DNA of 64,000 nt from B1SED10-225 sp964501415 (GCA_964501415.1 CAZCSL010000004.1:27965-91964), one strand, 5' to 3'. Positions 50,555 through 59,197 are shown, numbered from the stretch's first letter. The notes: generated by a model from the letters alone, not told the origin. A program made the numbers and translations.

Positions 50555-51845
50555 TTTTATCACCGCTTTTTCTGCGCAGTTTTATGGCGTTTGCATGCGC
50601 GCTTAAGCCTTCGTTATTGGCGAAGTTGATCACATCTTCCGAATCTTCATCTAAGGCTGCTTTGGGATAATAACTGTAGGCGGAAGTTTTTTGAAAATCT
50701 GTGGTAGAAAGCGGCGAAGAAAATTTAGCGGTACCACTGGTAGGTAAGGTGTGGTTGGGACCTGATAGATAATCACCCAAAGGCTCAGGGGTGTAGGCCC
50801 CTAAGAAAATAGAGCCGGCATGAGAAATTTTATCCAACCACGCAAGGGGGTTTTTGGTCATGATTTCTAAGTGTTCAGGGGCTATTTGATTGCTTAATGC
50901 AATCGCTTCTTTAAGATCTTCAACAACGATAATAGCGCCATAATCTTTTAAAGCGGATGTAATGATGTCTTTTCTATCCATAGAAGCAATCATGGTGTTC
51001 AAAGATATTTTAACCGCTTTGGCCAAAGCGGAAGAAGGCGTGATGAGGATTGCTGATGCAAGGGAATCGTGTTCGGCTTGTCCCATCATATCGGCCGCAA
51101 TAAAATCCGGCTCAGCCGCTTCATCGGCGATAATCAATATCTCACTTGGACCCGCAATCATATCAATACCGATGTAGCCAAAGAGCATCTTTTTGGCCAT
51201 CGAGACATAAATGTTGCCGGGACCGACGATTTTATCGACTTTTTTAATTTGCTTGGTGCCAAAGGAAAGCGCGGCAATCGCGTGTGCCCCTCCCAGTTTA
51301 TATATCTCATCAACCCCAGCCAACCTAGCGGCGACTAAGATAGCGGGTTTGATAGAACCGTCCGGTTGAGGTGGGGTCGTCATGACGATGTTTTTAACCC
51401 CAGCAATAGAGGCAGGGATGGCGTTCATGAACACCGTCGATGGATAAGAAGCGCTGCCCCCAGGGACATATAGACCAACCCTATCGATAGGCGTGACTTT
51501 TTGTCCTAAGATGACCCCATTGTCTTTTTTGATTTCAAAGGGTTGATAACCTTGTTTTTCGTGATACGCTGTAATGTTTTTAACGGCCTTTTTAAAGGCG
51601 CGAAGTAACTGTTCATCGATTGAATCAAAGGCGTCATCTATTTCTGCTTGAGTGACTTTGAAGGTTTCTAAGTCTACTTTATCAAACGTTTTACTATAGT
51701 ATTTAAGGGCTTCATCTTGGTTTTCTTTAACGTTATGGATAATCGTCTCAACGGTTTGGTTAATGTCATCAAAGCTAAACTGTGAGCGTTTTAAAAACGT
51801 ATTTATAGCGGCTTGATCTTTTTTTGCATTCCATATTTTAATCAT
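50544..51845 (-). CDS. hisD: Histidinol dehydrogenase
   Basis: 433 residues. GLYVPGGSASYPSTVFMNAIPA, VDKIVGPGNIYVSMAK, AGPSEILIIADE, MGQAEHD (zinc and catalytic His) and LSGPNHTLPTSGTAKFSSPLS span the protein. Catalyses the last two steps, histidinol to histidine with NAD. AAGGAG precedes the ATG, which overlaps the stop of hisG. Confidence 0.98.
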   Translation of the reverse strand: MIKIWNAKKDQAAINTFLKRSQFSFDDINQTVETIIHNVKENQDEALKYYSKTFDKVDLETFKVTQAEIDDAFDSIDEQLLRAFKKAVKNITAYHEKQGYQPFEIKKDNGVILGQKVTPIDRVGLYVPGGSASYPSTVFMNAIPASIAGVKNIVMTTPPQPDGSIKPAILVAARLAGVDEIYKLGGAHAIAALSFGTKQIKKVDKIVGPGNIYVSMAKKMLFGYIGIDMIAGPSEILIIADEAAEPDFIAADMMGQAEHDSLASAILITPSSALAKAVKISLNTMIASMDRKDIITSALKDYGAIIVVEDLKEAIALSNQIAPEHLEIMTKNPLAWLDKISHAGSIFLGAYTPEPLGDYLSGPNHTLPTSGTAKFSSPLSTTDFQKTSAYSYYPKAALDEDSEDVINFANNEGLSAHANAIKLRRKSGDKNGS

Positions 51846-52477
51846 GGTTTCGCTCCTTTTAATGAGGCTTTAAGTTGGTTGTTTAAACGGTTGATCGCTT
51901 GATACTTAAAGCGATAACTACTCCGGTTGACAATCGTTTTGGCGCTGATATCCACCATATCTTCAATAATCACCAATCCGTTGGCTTTTAAGGTATTGCC
52001 GGTTTCCACAATATCGACGATCACATTGGACAGTCCCAACAGTGGCGCTAGTTCCACGGAGCCATTGATGGTAATGATGTCAATTTTTTGCCCCTTGGCT
52101 TGAAAATATTTCTTACTGACGTTGGGGTATTTAGTGGCGACTTTGATCACTTCATTGGGTTTATAAAGACTTTCTTCTTTTAACCCGGCCACCGAGAACT
52201 TACATTGTCCAAAGTCCAAGTCCATAATTTCATAAACATCGGCGTCTTGTTCTAAGATGACGTCACTACCGATGATGCCCATATCGGCAATACCATTTTC
52301 CACATACGTAATGACATCGATTGGTTTAACTAAGATATAGCGAATGTTTTTTTCGTCAAAAATAAGTTTTCTTGAAGGTTTTTTTAAGGATGTGGCTAAG
52401 CCTATTGCGTTGAGTCGTTTAATGGCATCATCGCCTAAACGCCCCTTTGGCAAAGCAATCACTAATCTATTTTCCAT
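51842..52477 (-). CDS. hisG: ATP phosphoribosyltransferase, short form
   Basis: 211 residues, the short HisG that lacks the C-terminal regulatory domain and needs HisZ for activity and feedback. LVIALPKGRLGDDAIKRL, VENGIADMGIIGSDV and NGSVELAPLLGLSNVIVDIVETGNTLKANGL (positions ~140-168) carry the PRPP site. It overlaps hisZ by 11 bases, and the ribosome site GAGGTGAT is within hisZ. First committed step of the pathway. Confidence 0.97.
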   Translation of the reverse strand: MENRLVIALPKGRLGDDAIKRLNAIGLATSLKKPSRKLIFDEKNIRYILVKPIDVITYVENGIADMGIIGSDVILEQDADVYEIMDLDFGQCKFSVAGLKEESLYKPNEVIKVATKYPNVSKKYFQAKGQKIDIITINGSVELAPLLGLSNVIVDIVETGNTLKANGLVIIEDMVDISAKTIVNRSSYRFKYQAINRLNNQLKASLKGAKP

Positions 52478-53411
52478 TTTGTCTCATCACCTCTTCTAAT
52501 AAGGCCGCAAGCGAGAAAGAAAAACCGATCGCATCGACATCTTTTTCATAACCCATGGCTTTGGTATTGTAGCGTCCGCCTTTCAAAACAGCCGCAGGAT
52601 GGTTCTTTAAGTACCCTTTAAAGACTAGACCGCTATAATAATCGTAAGCCGAGAGCAAGCTTAAATCTAAAGTAACGGTGTCTTTTTCAAAAATGCTTTT
52701 GTAGGCGTTTAGCTGATTTAAACACGTTTTAATATCTTTGGGCAAATCAAGGGCGTTTAACGTTGTTTTAATCTCATCTAAGCTACCTTGTAAATCAAAT
52801 AAGACTTTCAAAATCTCTAAATAGGAACTAGGCTTAAAGGTTTTAACTATTTCTTCTAAAGCAGCTTGGTTTTTATGATAGATGATATCTTTTAAGGTAT
52901 GTTTATCCTGATCATTTATGTTCAACCCAGCTATGAGCGTATTGAGGAAGGGCGCATAAGAGATTTCTAACATAAAGGAAAGCTTAAAATCCGAGAATAT
53001 ACGCAAAATCAACCTCATCACATCACGATCTAAGCTAGCATCGTTTTTACCAAGAGCTTCAAGACCAAACTGTTTTTGTTCTTTGATGCCCTCGGGGGTA
53101 TACTGAAAGACGGTCGTGTTATAAAAGAGTTTTAATCTTAGCCCATTGTGCCATTTTGGGATGATGTCACGCATCATGGAAGTAGTGATATCAGGTCTTA
53201 AGACACGAATAACCCCTTCAGCATCGTTCAATTTGACCATCGATCTTTTTTTTACGCGTTGGTGAAGTTTGATAAATTGATCGTAGTCTTCGAAATAGGC
53301 AGGCTCGATCATTTGATAACCCTCAGCGGTCACAAGAGCTTCTAATTGTTTTTGTACTTCGTATTTTTCTTGGTGGTAAACCAATGCATCATTTAATGTT
53401 GAAAACGTCAT
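52467..53411 (-). CDS. hisZ: HisZ, regulatory subunit of ATP phosphoribosyltransferase
   Basis: About 314 residues, a HisRS-like protein without the anticodon domain. RVLRPDITTSMMRDI and KQFGLEALGKND match motif 2-like elements, and LSAYDYYSGLVFKGYL / LKGGRYNTKAMG the histidine pocket segments. ATG 53411 follows AAGGAGG by 5 bases; the longer frame would run through the attenuator terminator at 53431-53462 and is wrong. First gene of the his operon. Confidence 0.93.
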   Translation of the reverse strand: MTFSTLNDALVYHQEKYEVQKQLEALVTAEGYQMIEPAYFEDYDQFIKLHQRVKKRSMVKLNDAEGVIRVLRPDITTSMMRDIIPKWHNGLRLKLFYNTTVFQYTPEGIKEQKQFGLEALGKNDASLDRDVMRLILRIFSDFKLSFMLEISYAPFLNTLIAGLNINDQDKHTLKDIIYHKNQAALEEIVKTFKPSSYLEILKVLFDLQGSLDEIKTTLNALDLPKDIKTCLNQLNAYKSIFEKDTVTLDLSLLSAYDYYSGLVFKGYLKNHPAAVLKGGRYNTKAMGYEKDVDAIGFSFSLAALLEEVMRQNGK

Positions 53412-53430
53412 AATGTCCTCCTTAATATAT

Positions 53431-53462
53431 AAAAAAATCGAGTGATATTGCATCACTCGATT
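53431..53462 (-). terminator. Attenuator terminator 2 of the his operon
   Basis: On the minus strand AATCGAGTGAT / ATCACTCGATT perfect 11-bp stem, GCAAT loop, then TTTTTTT. The 5' arm can instead pair with upstream ATCACGAT (with a 2-base bulge), the candidate antiterminator. Confidence 0.93.
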
Positions 53463-53474
53463 AAAAATCCTATC

Positions 53475-53514
53475 GTGATACAAGCACCTATCCATATCGA
53501 TAAAGGCTTGTATC
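53475..53514 (-). promoter_or_regulatory. Alternative stem region of his attenuator 2
   Basis: GATACAAGC (53514-53506) pairs perfectly with GCTTGTATC. Competing with it, ATGGATAG-GTGCTT in its loop pairs with the leader-peptide coding bases AAGCAC(TG)CTATCCAT (53571-53556), 14 bp with one 2-base bulge. The two folds share GCTT and exclude each other. Confidence 0.75.
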
Positions 53515-53537
53515 TAACGTTACGTTAAATGACAAAC

Positions 53538-53594
53538 CTAATATTTATGATGATGATGGATAGCAGTGCTTATAAAGATACGTATTATTTTCAT
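53538..53594 (-). CDS. Histidine leader peptide 2
   Basis: An 18-codon ORF encoding MKIIRIFISTAIHHHHKY with four consecutive CAT codons near the end. A strong AGGAGG lies ~7 bases before the ATG. The bases coding for residues 8-13 can pair with the segment before the terminator, so ribosome position can choose between folds. It resembles the classic enterobacterial his leader peptide in logic but not in sequence. Histidine shortage would stall the ribosome at the His run. Confidence 0.9.
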   Translation of the reverse strand: MKIIRIFISTAIHHHHKY

Positions 53595-53613
53595 GGGTAT
53601 CCTCCTAAATAAT

Positions 53614-53644
53614 AAAAAAAGCTGGATAGACTCATCTATCCAGC
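53614..53644 (-). terminator. Attenuator terminator 1 of the his operon
   Basis: On the minus strand GCTGGATAGA / TCTATCCAGC perfect 10-bp stem, TGAG loop, TTTTTTT. The 5' arm can alternatively pair with upstream ATCTACCA (one bulged base). Confidence 0.93.
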
Positions 53645-53739
53645 ATGGGTAATAATGTTGGTAGATACAAGTCCATCATAATGACAATGTCAAATAGGCT
53701 TGTATCTAAAGAACGTACGTTCTTAGCTGCAAACCTAGT

Positions 53740-53778
53740 TTAGAAATGATGAACATGTCCTAAATAGTTTTTAATCAT
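53740..53778 (-). CDS. Histidine leader peptide 1
   Basis: A 12-codon ORF encoding MIKNYLGHVHHF, with three His among the last five residues. GGAGG lies ~7 bases upstream. The coding bases ACATGTTCATCAT pair with ATGATGGACTTGT before terminator 1 (12 of 13 positions), while AGATACAAG pairs with CTTGTATCT in the competing fold. The same architecture, including the GATACAAG/CTTGTATC stem, is repeated at leader 2, so this is one of two tandem attenuators. Confidence 0.85.
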   Translation of the reverse strand: MIKNYLGHVHHF

Positions 53779-53805
53779 GGTAAAACCTCCGCATGATTTT
53801 TCAAT

Positions 53806-53834
53806 ATTCTAACAAAGAAAAAGCTCGAATACAA
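53806..53834 (-). promoter_or_regulatory. Promoter of the his operon
   Basis: On the minus strand TTGTAT (53834-53829), 17 bases, TAGAAT (53811-53806). AAAAAGCT...AGCTTTTT flanks the -35, and a perfect AGGTTCTT (53859-53866) / AAGAACCT (53880-53887) dyad lies upstream, possibly operators. Confidence 0.75.
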
Positions 53835-53923
53835 GCTTTTTACAACAGTTTTTAAAGCAGGTTCTTAGCAGCGATTTGTAAGAACCTATGTATAAAGCAC
53901 ATGAAAACGCTTCTTTATGTGAC

Positions 53924-53953
53924 AAAAAAAAGACGGACAAACGTCCGCCTTTT
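53924..53953 (-). terminator. Terminator after proX
   Basis: On the minus strand GGCGGAC, loop GTTT, GTCCGTC, then TTTTTTTT. Confidence 0.9.
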
Positions 53954-53969
53954 AATTGATAATTGCTTA

Positions 53970-54824
53970 TTAAGGTAACCAGCTTTGGATGAGTTCTTCA
54001 TTGTCATCCATAAACATTCTGGCAATTTCTAATTCTGTGTAGTCATCGCCATACTCGTTCATCATACCCATTAAGGTACCAAGCTCTTCGCTGTCTAAGT
54101 AGAAATTACTTAAGAATTCTGCTACATCGGGCATATCATCTTCTAGATCAACGCGGGCTACAGTATGAATGTTTTCAGCAGCACCAAATGATTCTTCTGG
54201 ATCATCTAAGAACTTAAGGTCATAATCGGCAAATTTGAAGTGTGGTTCCCAACCGGTTACAACAATCCATTCTTCATTTTCAATGGCTTCAGCAAGTGCT
54301 TGAACCATAACAGGACCACTTGAAGTTTGAAGACTCATATCGCTCATATCATAAGCTTCGATAGCATCTTCAGCAGCACCCATGATTCCGGCACCTGGGT
54401 CGATACCTACGATGTCACCATCAAAGGCATCCGCATGTTCATTAAGTTCTTCAATGCTGTCGATATCAACATAATCTGGAACGACTAAACCAATTTTCGC
54501 TCCTTCAAAGTTGTAACCAAGATCAGCGATTAATTCGCCATATTGTTCTTGGTAAGTTTGGTGGGTGAAGGGTAGCCAAGCATCTAAAAATGCATCGGTA
54601 TTACCACTTGCAATAGAACCATAGATAGGACCGGCATCGGCCATTCTAGATTCTACTTCATAACCCATTTCATCTTCTAAGATAGCGTGGGCTAAATAGT
54701 TCATAGCCACACCTTCTGCCCAGTTAACATAACCGAGCTCAACTGTATCTGTACCTGTGTCACATGCAGATAGTGTAAATGCGAATGTGACGGCGATCGT
54801 TAATGCAAATAATTTTTTAAGCAT
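53970..54824 (-). CDS. proX: Glycine betaine ABC transporter, substrate-binding lipoprotein
   Basis: 284 residues. Signal peptide with lipobox LSAC (Cys21), then an OpuAC-type binding protein: VELGYVNWAEGVAMNYLAHAIL, the Trp-rich ligand cage (WLPFTHQTY near 86, VTGWEPHFKFADYDLKFLDDP near 200) and DPGAGIMGAAEDAIEAY. Binds glycine betaine or proline betaine outside the membrane. Very acidic mature part. Third gene of proV-proW-proX with its own terminator. Confidence 0.93.
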   Translation of the reverse strand: MLKKLFALTIAVTFAFTLSACDTGTDTVELGYVNWAEGVAMNYLAHAILEDEMGYEVESRMADAGPIYGSIASGNTDAFLDAWLPFTHQTYQEQYGELIADLGYNFEGAKIGLVVPDYVDIDSIEELNEHADAFDGDIVGIDPGAGIMGAAEDAIEAYDMSDMSLQTSSGPVMVQALAEAIENEEWIVVTGWEPHFKFADYDLKFLDDPEESFGAAENIHTVARVDLEDDMPDVAEFLSNFYLDSEELGTLMGMMNEYGDDYTELEIARMFMDDNEELIQSWLP

Positions 54825-54879
54825 AAAATACTCCTCCTATAATTTTTAAAAATTTAAATTTTATAATGAAAGAGATGCA

Positions 54880-55740
54880 TTATCTCTTTTCACTCGTTTT
54901 GTCACCGATGGCTTGTGTCATGCGGTCTAAGATAACCGCAAGCAAGACCACCGCAACCCCGGACTCGAAACCAACGGGGATATTGTTTGTGCCTACCGCA
55001 CCATATACGATGGTACCAAGGCCTCTACCACCAAGCATCGCACCGATGACGACCATCGATAAAGCGAGCATAATAGTTTGGTTGATACCTGCCATAATAC
55101 TTGGCATGGCGATCGGTAGTTGTACTTTAAATAACATTTGGCGGTCAGTAGAACCTAGTGACCGTCCGGCCTCAACAACCTCACTCGAGACTTGTCTAAT
55201 ACCAAGATTGGTTAATCTAACTGCCGGTGGCATCGCAAAGATAATCGTCGCAAAGACACCTGGGGTTTCACCAATACCATATAGGGATACCGCAGGGATA
55301 AGATATACAAAGGCTGGCAACGTCTGCATAAAGTCTAAGACGGGACGGATGACATAATCATGTAATTTATCTCTTCTAGAGGCTAATATACCAATAGGGA
55401 TACCGATAATCAGCGCGATAAACGCTGCGGTAATAACCAACGAGAAGGTATATAGCATATCCTCCCAATAGCCTAGGGATACCACAAACACGAGTGCGAC
55501 AACCATAAAGACCGCAAAGCCTATTTTTTTGCTAAGCCAATAAGCTAAGGCCGTAAACAAGACGATGTAAACCACATCAGGCATGAATGTCAATACGGCA
55601 AAAATCACATCGGTAAGGATAGATATTACGAACTCAAAGGCGTCAAATACAAAGCCAAAGTAATTGCTCAAAAAGTCAATTAAGGAATCAAACCATGATC
55701 CAATCGGAATATGTGGAACCGGTAATATACTACTAAGCAT
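54880..55740 (-). CDS. proW: Glycine betaine ABC transporter, permease
   Basis: About 286 residues, OpuAB-like. Six or more membrane helices; the EAA-loop LGIRQVSSEVVEAGRSLGSTDRQMLFKVQLPIAMPSIMAG (near 190-225, key residues EAGRSLG...P) contacts the ATPase. ATG 55740 is preferred with AAAGGAG 8 bases upstream; the ATG at 55749 touches the site. Overlaps proV by 8 bases, so translation is coupled. Confidence 0.93.
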   Translation of the reverse strand: MLSSILPVPHIPIGSWFDSLIDFLSNYFGFVFDAFEFVISILTDVIFAVLTFMPDVVYIVLFTALAYWLSKKIGFAVFMVVALVFVVSLGYWEDMLYTFSLVITAAFIALIIGIPIGILASRRDKLHDYVIRPVLDFMQTLPAFVYLIPAVSLYGIGETPGVFATIIFAMPPAVRLTNLGIRQVSSEVVEAGRSLGSTDRQMLFKVQLPIAMPSIMAGINQTIMLALSMVVIGAMLGGRGLGTIVYGAVGTNNIPVGFESGVAVVLLAVILDRMTQAIGDKTSEKR

Positions 55741-56935
55741 TGGCCACATCTCCTTTGTCTACGCCTTTGATACCCGCGATAACCGCAACTCTTACCACAA
55801 CACCAAGCAATCTGCGTTTTTCATCTACCACCGCAATGGGGTAGGTCGCTTTACTTGCCATGGGTAGTAAATCAGCTATCAAGGTATCAGGCGAGGTTTC
55901 ATAATCTACTTTTTGGATCGCATTTTTCAAGTCTTTATCGCCTTTGTCTACTAAGCTTGAAGCATCATCGGCGGTAACAACGCCTTGTAAGACGCGGTTT
56001 TTATCAACCACAAAGACACTTGAAATGCCTTCGTTTTCCATTTTTCTCAAGGCGGCTTTTGGCCCTTCCTTGGAGTTGACTACCGTCAATGGTTTTTTCA
56101 TAATGCTCTCAGCGCGGATAACACGTGCGCGGTTTACATTTTCAACGAAGTCTCTAACATAATCGTTGGCAGGTTTGGTTAATATTTCTTCTGGAGTACC
56201 GATTTGAACGATTTCTCCTTCATACATGACGGCGATACGATCACCTAATTTTAAGGCTTCATCCAAGTCATGGGTAATAAAGACAATCGTTTTTTGCATC
56301 TTTTCTTGCAAGGCGATTAATTCGTCTTGCATGTTCTTTTTAATGAGTGGGTCTAAAGCGCTAAAGGCTTCATCCATCAATAATATGTCTGGATCGGTAA
56401 CTAACGCTCTGGCTAAACCAACACGCTGTTGCATGCCACCACTAAGTTCGGATGGATACATGTTTTCATAGCCTTTTAAACCAACCAACTCTAAAACTTC
56501 TTGTGCGCTTTTACGGCGGTCTTCTAAGGGAATGTTTTGAATCTCTAAACCATAATCCACGTTTTGAATAATGGTTTTGTGCGGAAACAATCCAAAGTTT
56601 TGAAAGACCATACCCATTTTTTTACGTCTAATATTACGCAGTTCTTCTTTGTCTACGTCTAATAAATTTTTTCCTTCTAATAAAATCTCACCAGCCGTCG
56701 ATTCATGCAAGCGGTTCAAGCAGCGAATTAATGTGGATTTACCACTACCCGAGAGGCCCATGACGACAAAGGTTTCTCCTTCTTCAACATCAAAAGAGAC
56801 GTTTTTAACACCCACCGTATTACCGGTTTTCTTTAGAATTTCTTCTTTAGAAACGCCGTTTTTTGACATTTCCAAAGCTTTGTCGGGTGTTTTACCAAAG
56901 ATTTTATAGAGGTTTTTAATTTCCAAGTGTTTCAT
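55733..56935 (-). CDS. proV: Glycine betaine ABC transporter, ATP-binding protein with CBS domains
   Basis: 400 residues. Walker A GLSGSGKSTLIR (~61), signature LSGGMQQRVGLARAL (~167), Walker B ILLMDEAFSALDP, then two CBS domains (~285-395; IMKKPLTVVN, GVVTADDASSLVD). In OpuA-type importers the CBS pair senses ionic strength or c-di-AMP and gates transport. ATG 56935 has GGAGG 6 bases upstream; the longer frame has none. First gene of the osmoprotectant operon. Confidence 0.95.
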   Translation of the reverse strand: MKHLEIKNLYKIFGKTPDKALEMSKNGVSKEEILKKTGNTVGVKNVSFDVEEGETFVVMGLSGSGKSTLIRCLNRLHESTAGEILLEGKNLLDVDKEELRNIRRKKMGMVFQNFGLFPHKTIIQNVDYGLEIQNIPLEDRRKSAQEVLELVGLKGYENMYPSELSGGMQQRVGLARALVTDPDILLMDEAFSALDPLIKKNMQDELIALQEKMQKTIVFITHDLDEALKLGDRIAVMYEGEIVQIGTPEEILTKPANDYVRDFVENVNRARVIRAESIMKKPLTVVNSKEGPKAALRKMENEGISSVFVVDKNRVLQGVVTADDASSLVDKGDKDLKNAIQKVDYETSPDTLIADLLPMASKATYPIAVVDEKRRLLGVVVRVAVIAGIKGVDKGDVANA

Positions 56936-57341
56936 GATGTACCTCCATATGATTTGATAATAAAAAGATGACATTAGTCTGTCTAAAGTCTATCCATCTT
57001 GCATATTAACATATGTGTTATATATTGCAAGCGATATGAATAAAGGCTTTTAAAAGCTTCATAAGGCCTTAATCATGCTATGCAACCCAATAAAAACATA
57101 AGGTTTTCACATTGCGTTTTGTGGCCTTTAAACCCCTTAGATAAGAGCAATAAACGCTTTCATACCAAAAAAACTATACCTAGGGCTTAAAAAGTAAGAA
57201 ATAAAACATGAAATGCAAATTACTTGCATAAAATGCCGTTTTTTAGTTTATAAGGGATATTCATTTTTTCGCAAACCTATTTTGGTTTGATTGTGATATA
57301 CTTTAAATGTGAAGGCATCATTTAGGACAAAGGAGTTTACG
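56936..57341. promoter_or_regulatory. Non-coding divergent control region between proV and the Fur-family gene
   Basis: No gene of its own is visible in these ~400 AT-rich bases. On the proV side, CTTGCA (56998-57003) and TGCAAG (57026-57031) form an outer dyad with TAACA-TATG-TGTTA inside, just where a proV promoter (minus-strand TTGCAA) would lie. Closer to the regulator gene, ATGCAA (57213-57218) / TTGCAT (57224-57229) repeats the TTGCA half-site, and a TATACT -10 box lies at 57297-57302 without a clear -35. The shared half-site suggests one DNA-binding protein acting on both sides. Confidence 0.45.
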
Positions 57342-57773
57342 ATGGATAAATATAAAGTTTGGTTGCGTCAAACAAATCTTAAGGTTACTAAAGCTCGTTT
57401 GCATATGTTACACAGTTTAGAAAACAGTGAACAGTTTTTGTCTGCTGAAGAACTATTTAATAATTTGAAACCTAGCATTGAAAATCTGTCGCTTTCAACG
57501 ATCTATCGGTCCTTAGAACAAATGCAAAAAAAAGGCATTGTTTCTGAAGTGGCACAAGAAAACCGCAAAGAGGTAGTTTATGAACTAGCGCATGATAGTC
57601 ATGCCCACCATCTTATTTGCCTGTCTTGTGGCAAGGTAGAACATATTCATGAATGCCCGGTTGAGTATTTTGAGAACCAAGTTCAAAAGGAATACGATTT
57701 TAAAGTTACTAACCACGTATTGGATTTATATGGCTATTGTAAAAGTTGTCGAACCGATCCCGCTGATGATTAA
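57342..57773 (+). CDS. Fur-family transcriptional regulator
   Basis: 143 residues. The winged-helix domain (NLKVTKARLHMLHSL; LSTIYRSLEQMQKKGIVSEV) is followed by the dimer domain with HAHHLICLSCGKVEHIHEC. Both structural-zinc CxxC pairs are present (CLSC ~96-99, CKSC ~135-138). Residues cannot decide between Fur, Zur and PerR; the PerR-specific Asp is not obvious. ATG 57342 has AAAGGAG 6 bases upstream. Its stop lies inside a strong terminator. Confidence 0.9.
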   Translation: MDKYKVWLRQTNLKVTKARLHMLHSLENSEQFLSAEELFNNLKPSIENLSLSTIYRSLEQMQKKGIVSEVAQENRKEVVYELAHDSHAHHLICLSCGKVEHIHECPVEYFENQVQKEYDFKVTNHVLDLYGYCKSCRTDPADD

Positions 57774-57797
57774 TCATCTCAGCGGGTATTTTTTTTG
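57759..57797 (+). terminator. Terminator overlapping the end of the Fur-family gene
   Basis: CCCGCTGA / TCAGCGGG with inner TGATGATTAATCATC pairs, then TATTTTTTTT; the 5' arm encodes the last residues. Confidence 0.9.
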
Positions 57798-57955
57798 TTT
57801 TCATGTGATTGACCTTTACAAAATGGTTGGTATCACATACAATGAATATTGGTGATAATGTATGCGCTTTCTTTACTTGGTATACAAACCTATTTTATAA
57901 GATGCATGCAACAATATCGACTAAAAAACTAAGATAATTTAAGAGGTGTTTTCTC

Positions 57956-59158
57956 ATGTTAACCACGAAACAATGTATGGATTTAGAAGCTCAATATGGG
58001 GCCAAGAACTATAAACCTATCCCCGTTGTCATCAAAGAGGCAAAAGGCGTTTGGGTTTGGGACCCAGAAGGCAAGAAATATCTAGACTGTCTATCTGCTT
58101 ATTCAGCGGTCAATCATGGACATTTACATCCGCGTATCATCAAAGCGGTTGAAGACCAGTTACACACCCTTACACTTACGTCACGCGCGTTTTATAACGA
58201 TCGTTTGGGCCGCTTTTTAAAACGGCTTTGTGAGGTATCGGGTTTTGATATGGCCTTGCCGATGAATACCGGGGCTGAGGCGGTAGAAACGGGGATTAAG
58301 ATTGCTCGTCGTTATAGCTATGCCAAAAAGAATATTCCTGCCAATCAAGCAGAAATTATTACGGCGTATCAAAATTTCCACGGTCGCACCACAACCATCG
58401 TCAGCTTTTCAAACGATGATAATGCAACCAAAGGTTATGGACCTTACACGCCTGGGTTCAAACATGTACCATTTAACGATACTGAGGCGTTGGAAAAAGC
58501 GATTACGAAAAATACCATCGCTTTCTTAGTAGAACCCATCCAAGGTGAAGCGGGGGTTATCATTCCTGATGAAGGGTATTTACGCAAAGTTAGAAAAATT
58601 TGTGATAAACACGGTATTTTATTGATCGCCGATGAAATCCAAACGGGGTTTGGACGCACAGGTAAAACCTTCTGTTATGAACACGATAACGTTAAACCCG
58701 ATATTTTACTAGTCGGAAAAGCGTTGAGTGGTGGGGTTATCCCGGTTTCAGCAGCACTTTGTAGCAAAGAAATCATGGATGTTATTACCCCAGGGTCGCA
58801 CGGTTCAACCTTTGGTGGAAATCCACTGGCTTGTGCGGCGGGTGAAGAGGCATTAAACGTTTTATTGGATGAAGATTTACCCAAACGCTCCAAAGAACTG
58901 GGTGAATATTTCTTAAAAGGCATTCAAGCCATTGATGCGCCTATTTTCAAAGAGGTCCGCGGTAAGGGACTATTTATTGCTATCGAGTTAAAAGAAGATG
59001 CCGGTGGAGCTAGACAGTACACCGAGATGATGAAAGAAAAAGGTATCCTCGCTAAAGAAACCCACGTTCATACGATTCGCTTAGCACCCCCACTAGTTAT
59101 TACGAAAGAAGATTTAGACTGGGCTTTGGATATCTTAAAAGAGATTTTCACAAAATAA
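57956..59158 (+). CDS. rocD: Ornithine aminotransferase
   Basis: 400 residues, class III PLP enzyme. GVWVWDPEGKKYLDCLSAYSAVNHGH, NTGAEAVETGIKIARRY, FHGRTT, the PLP Asp in LIADEIQTGFGRTGK and lysine in LLVGKALSGGVIPVSA match RocD, including the ornithine-pocket Tyr/Arg region near the N-terminus. It transfers the delta-amino group of ornithine to 2-oxoglutarate, linking arginine to proline/glutamate. AAGAGGTG precedes the ATG. Monocistronic; no other arginine gene nearby. Confidence 0.95.
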   Translation: MLTTKQCMDLEAQYGAKNYKPIPVVIKEAKGVWVWDPEGKKYLDCLSAYSAVNHGHLHPRIIKAVEDQLHTLTLTSRAFYNDRLGRFLKRLCEVSGFDMALPMNTGAEAVETGIKIARRYSYAKKNIPANQAEIITAYQNFHGRTTTIVSFSNDDNATKGYGPYTPGFKHVPFNDTEALEKAITKNTIAFLVEPIQGEAGVIIPDEGYLRKVRKICDKHGILLIADEIQTGFGRTGKTFCYEHDNVKPDILLVGKALSGGVIPVSAALCSKEIMDVITPGSHGSTFGGNPLACAAGEEALNVLLDEDLPKRSKELGEYFLKGIQAIDAPIFKEVRGKGLFIAIELKEDAGGARQYTEMMKEKGILAKETHVHTIRLAPPLVITKEDLDWALDILKEIFTK

Positions 59159-59164
59159 TTGAAT

Positions 59165-59197
59165 TGAGCTGTGATGACCCCATCACAGCTTTTTTTT
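59165..59197 (+). terminator. Terminator after rocD
   Basis: AGCTGTGATG / CATCACAGCT around ACCC, then TTTTTTTT. Confidence 0.92.

Noticed and set aside
48989..51338. Plus-strand open frames within the his operon
   Set aside because: They mirror the codons of conserved his genes on the opposite strand, with no ribosome sites.
52467..53495. Longer hisZ reading frame starting at 53495
   Set aside because: It would begin inside the attenuator and read through the terminator hairpin; the ATG at 53411 has AAGGAGG at ideal spacing and the family N-terminus.
53412..53969. T-box (tRNA-His) before the his operon
   Set aside because: No T-box or AGAGAG/GGTG core is present; two short His-rich ORFs and two terminators are.
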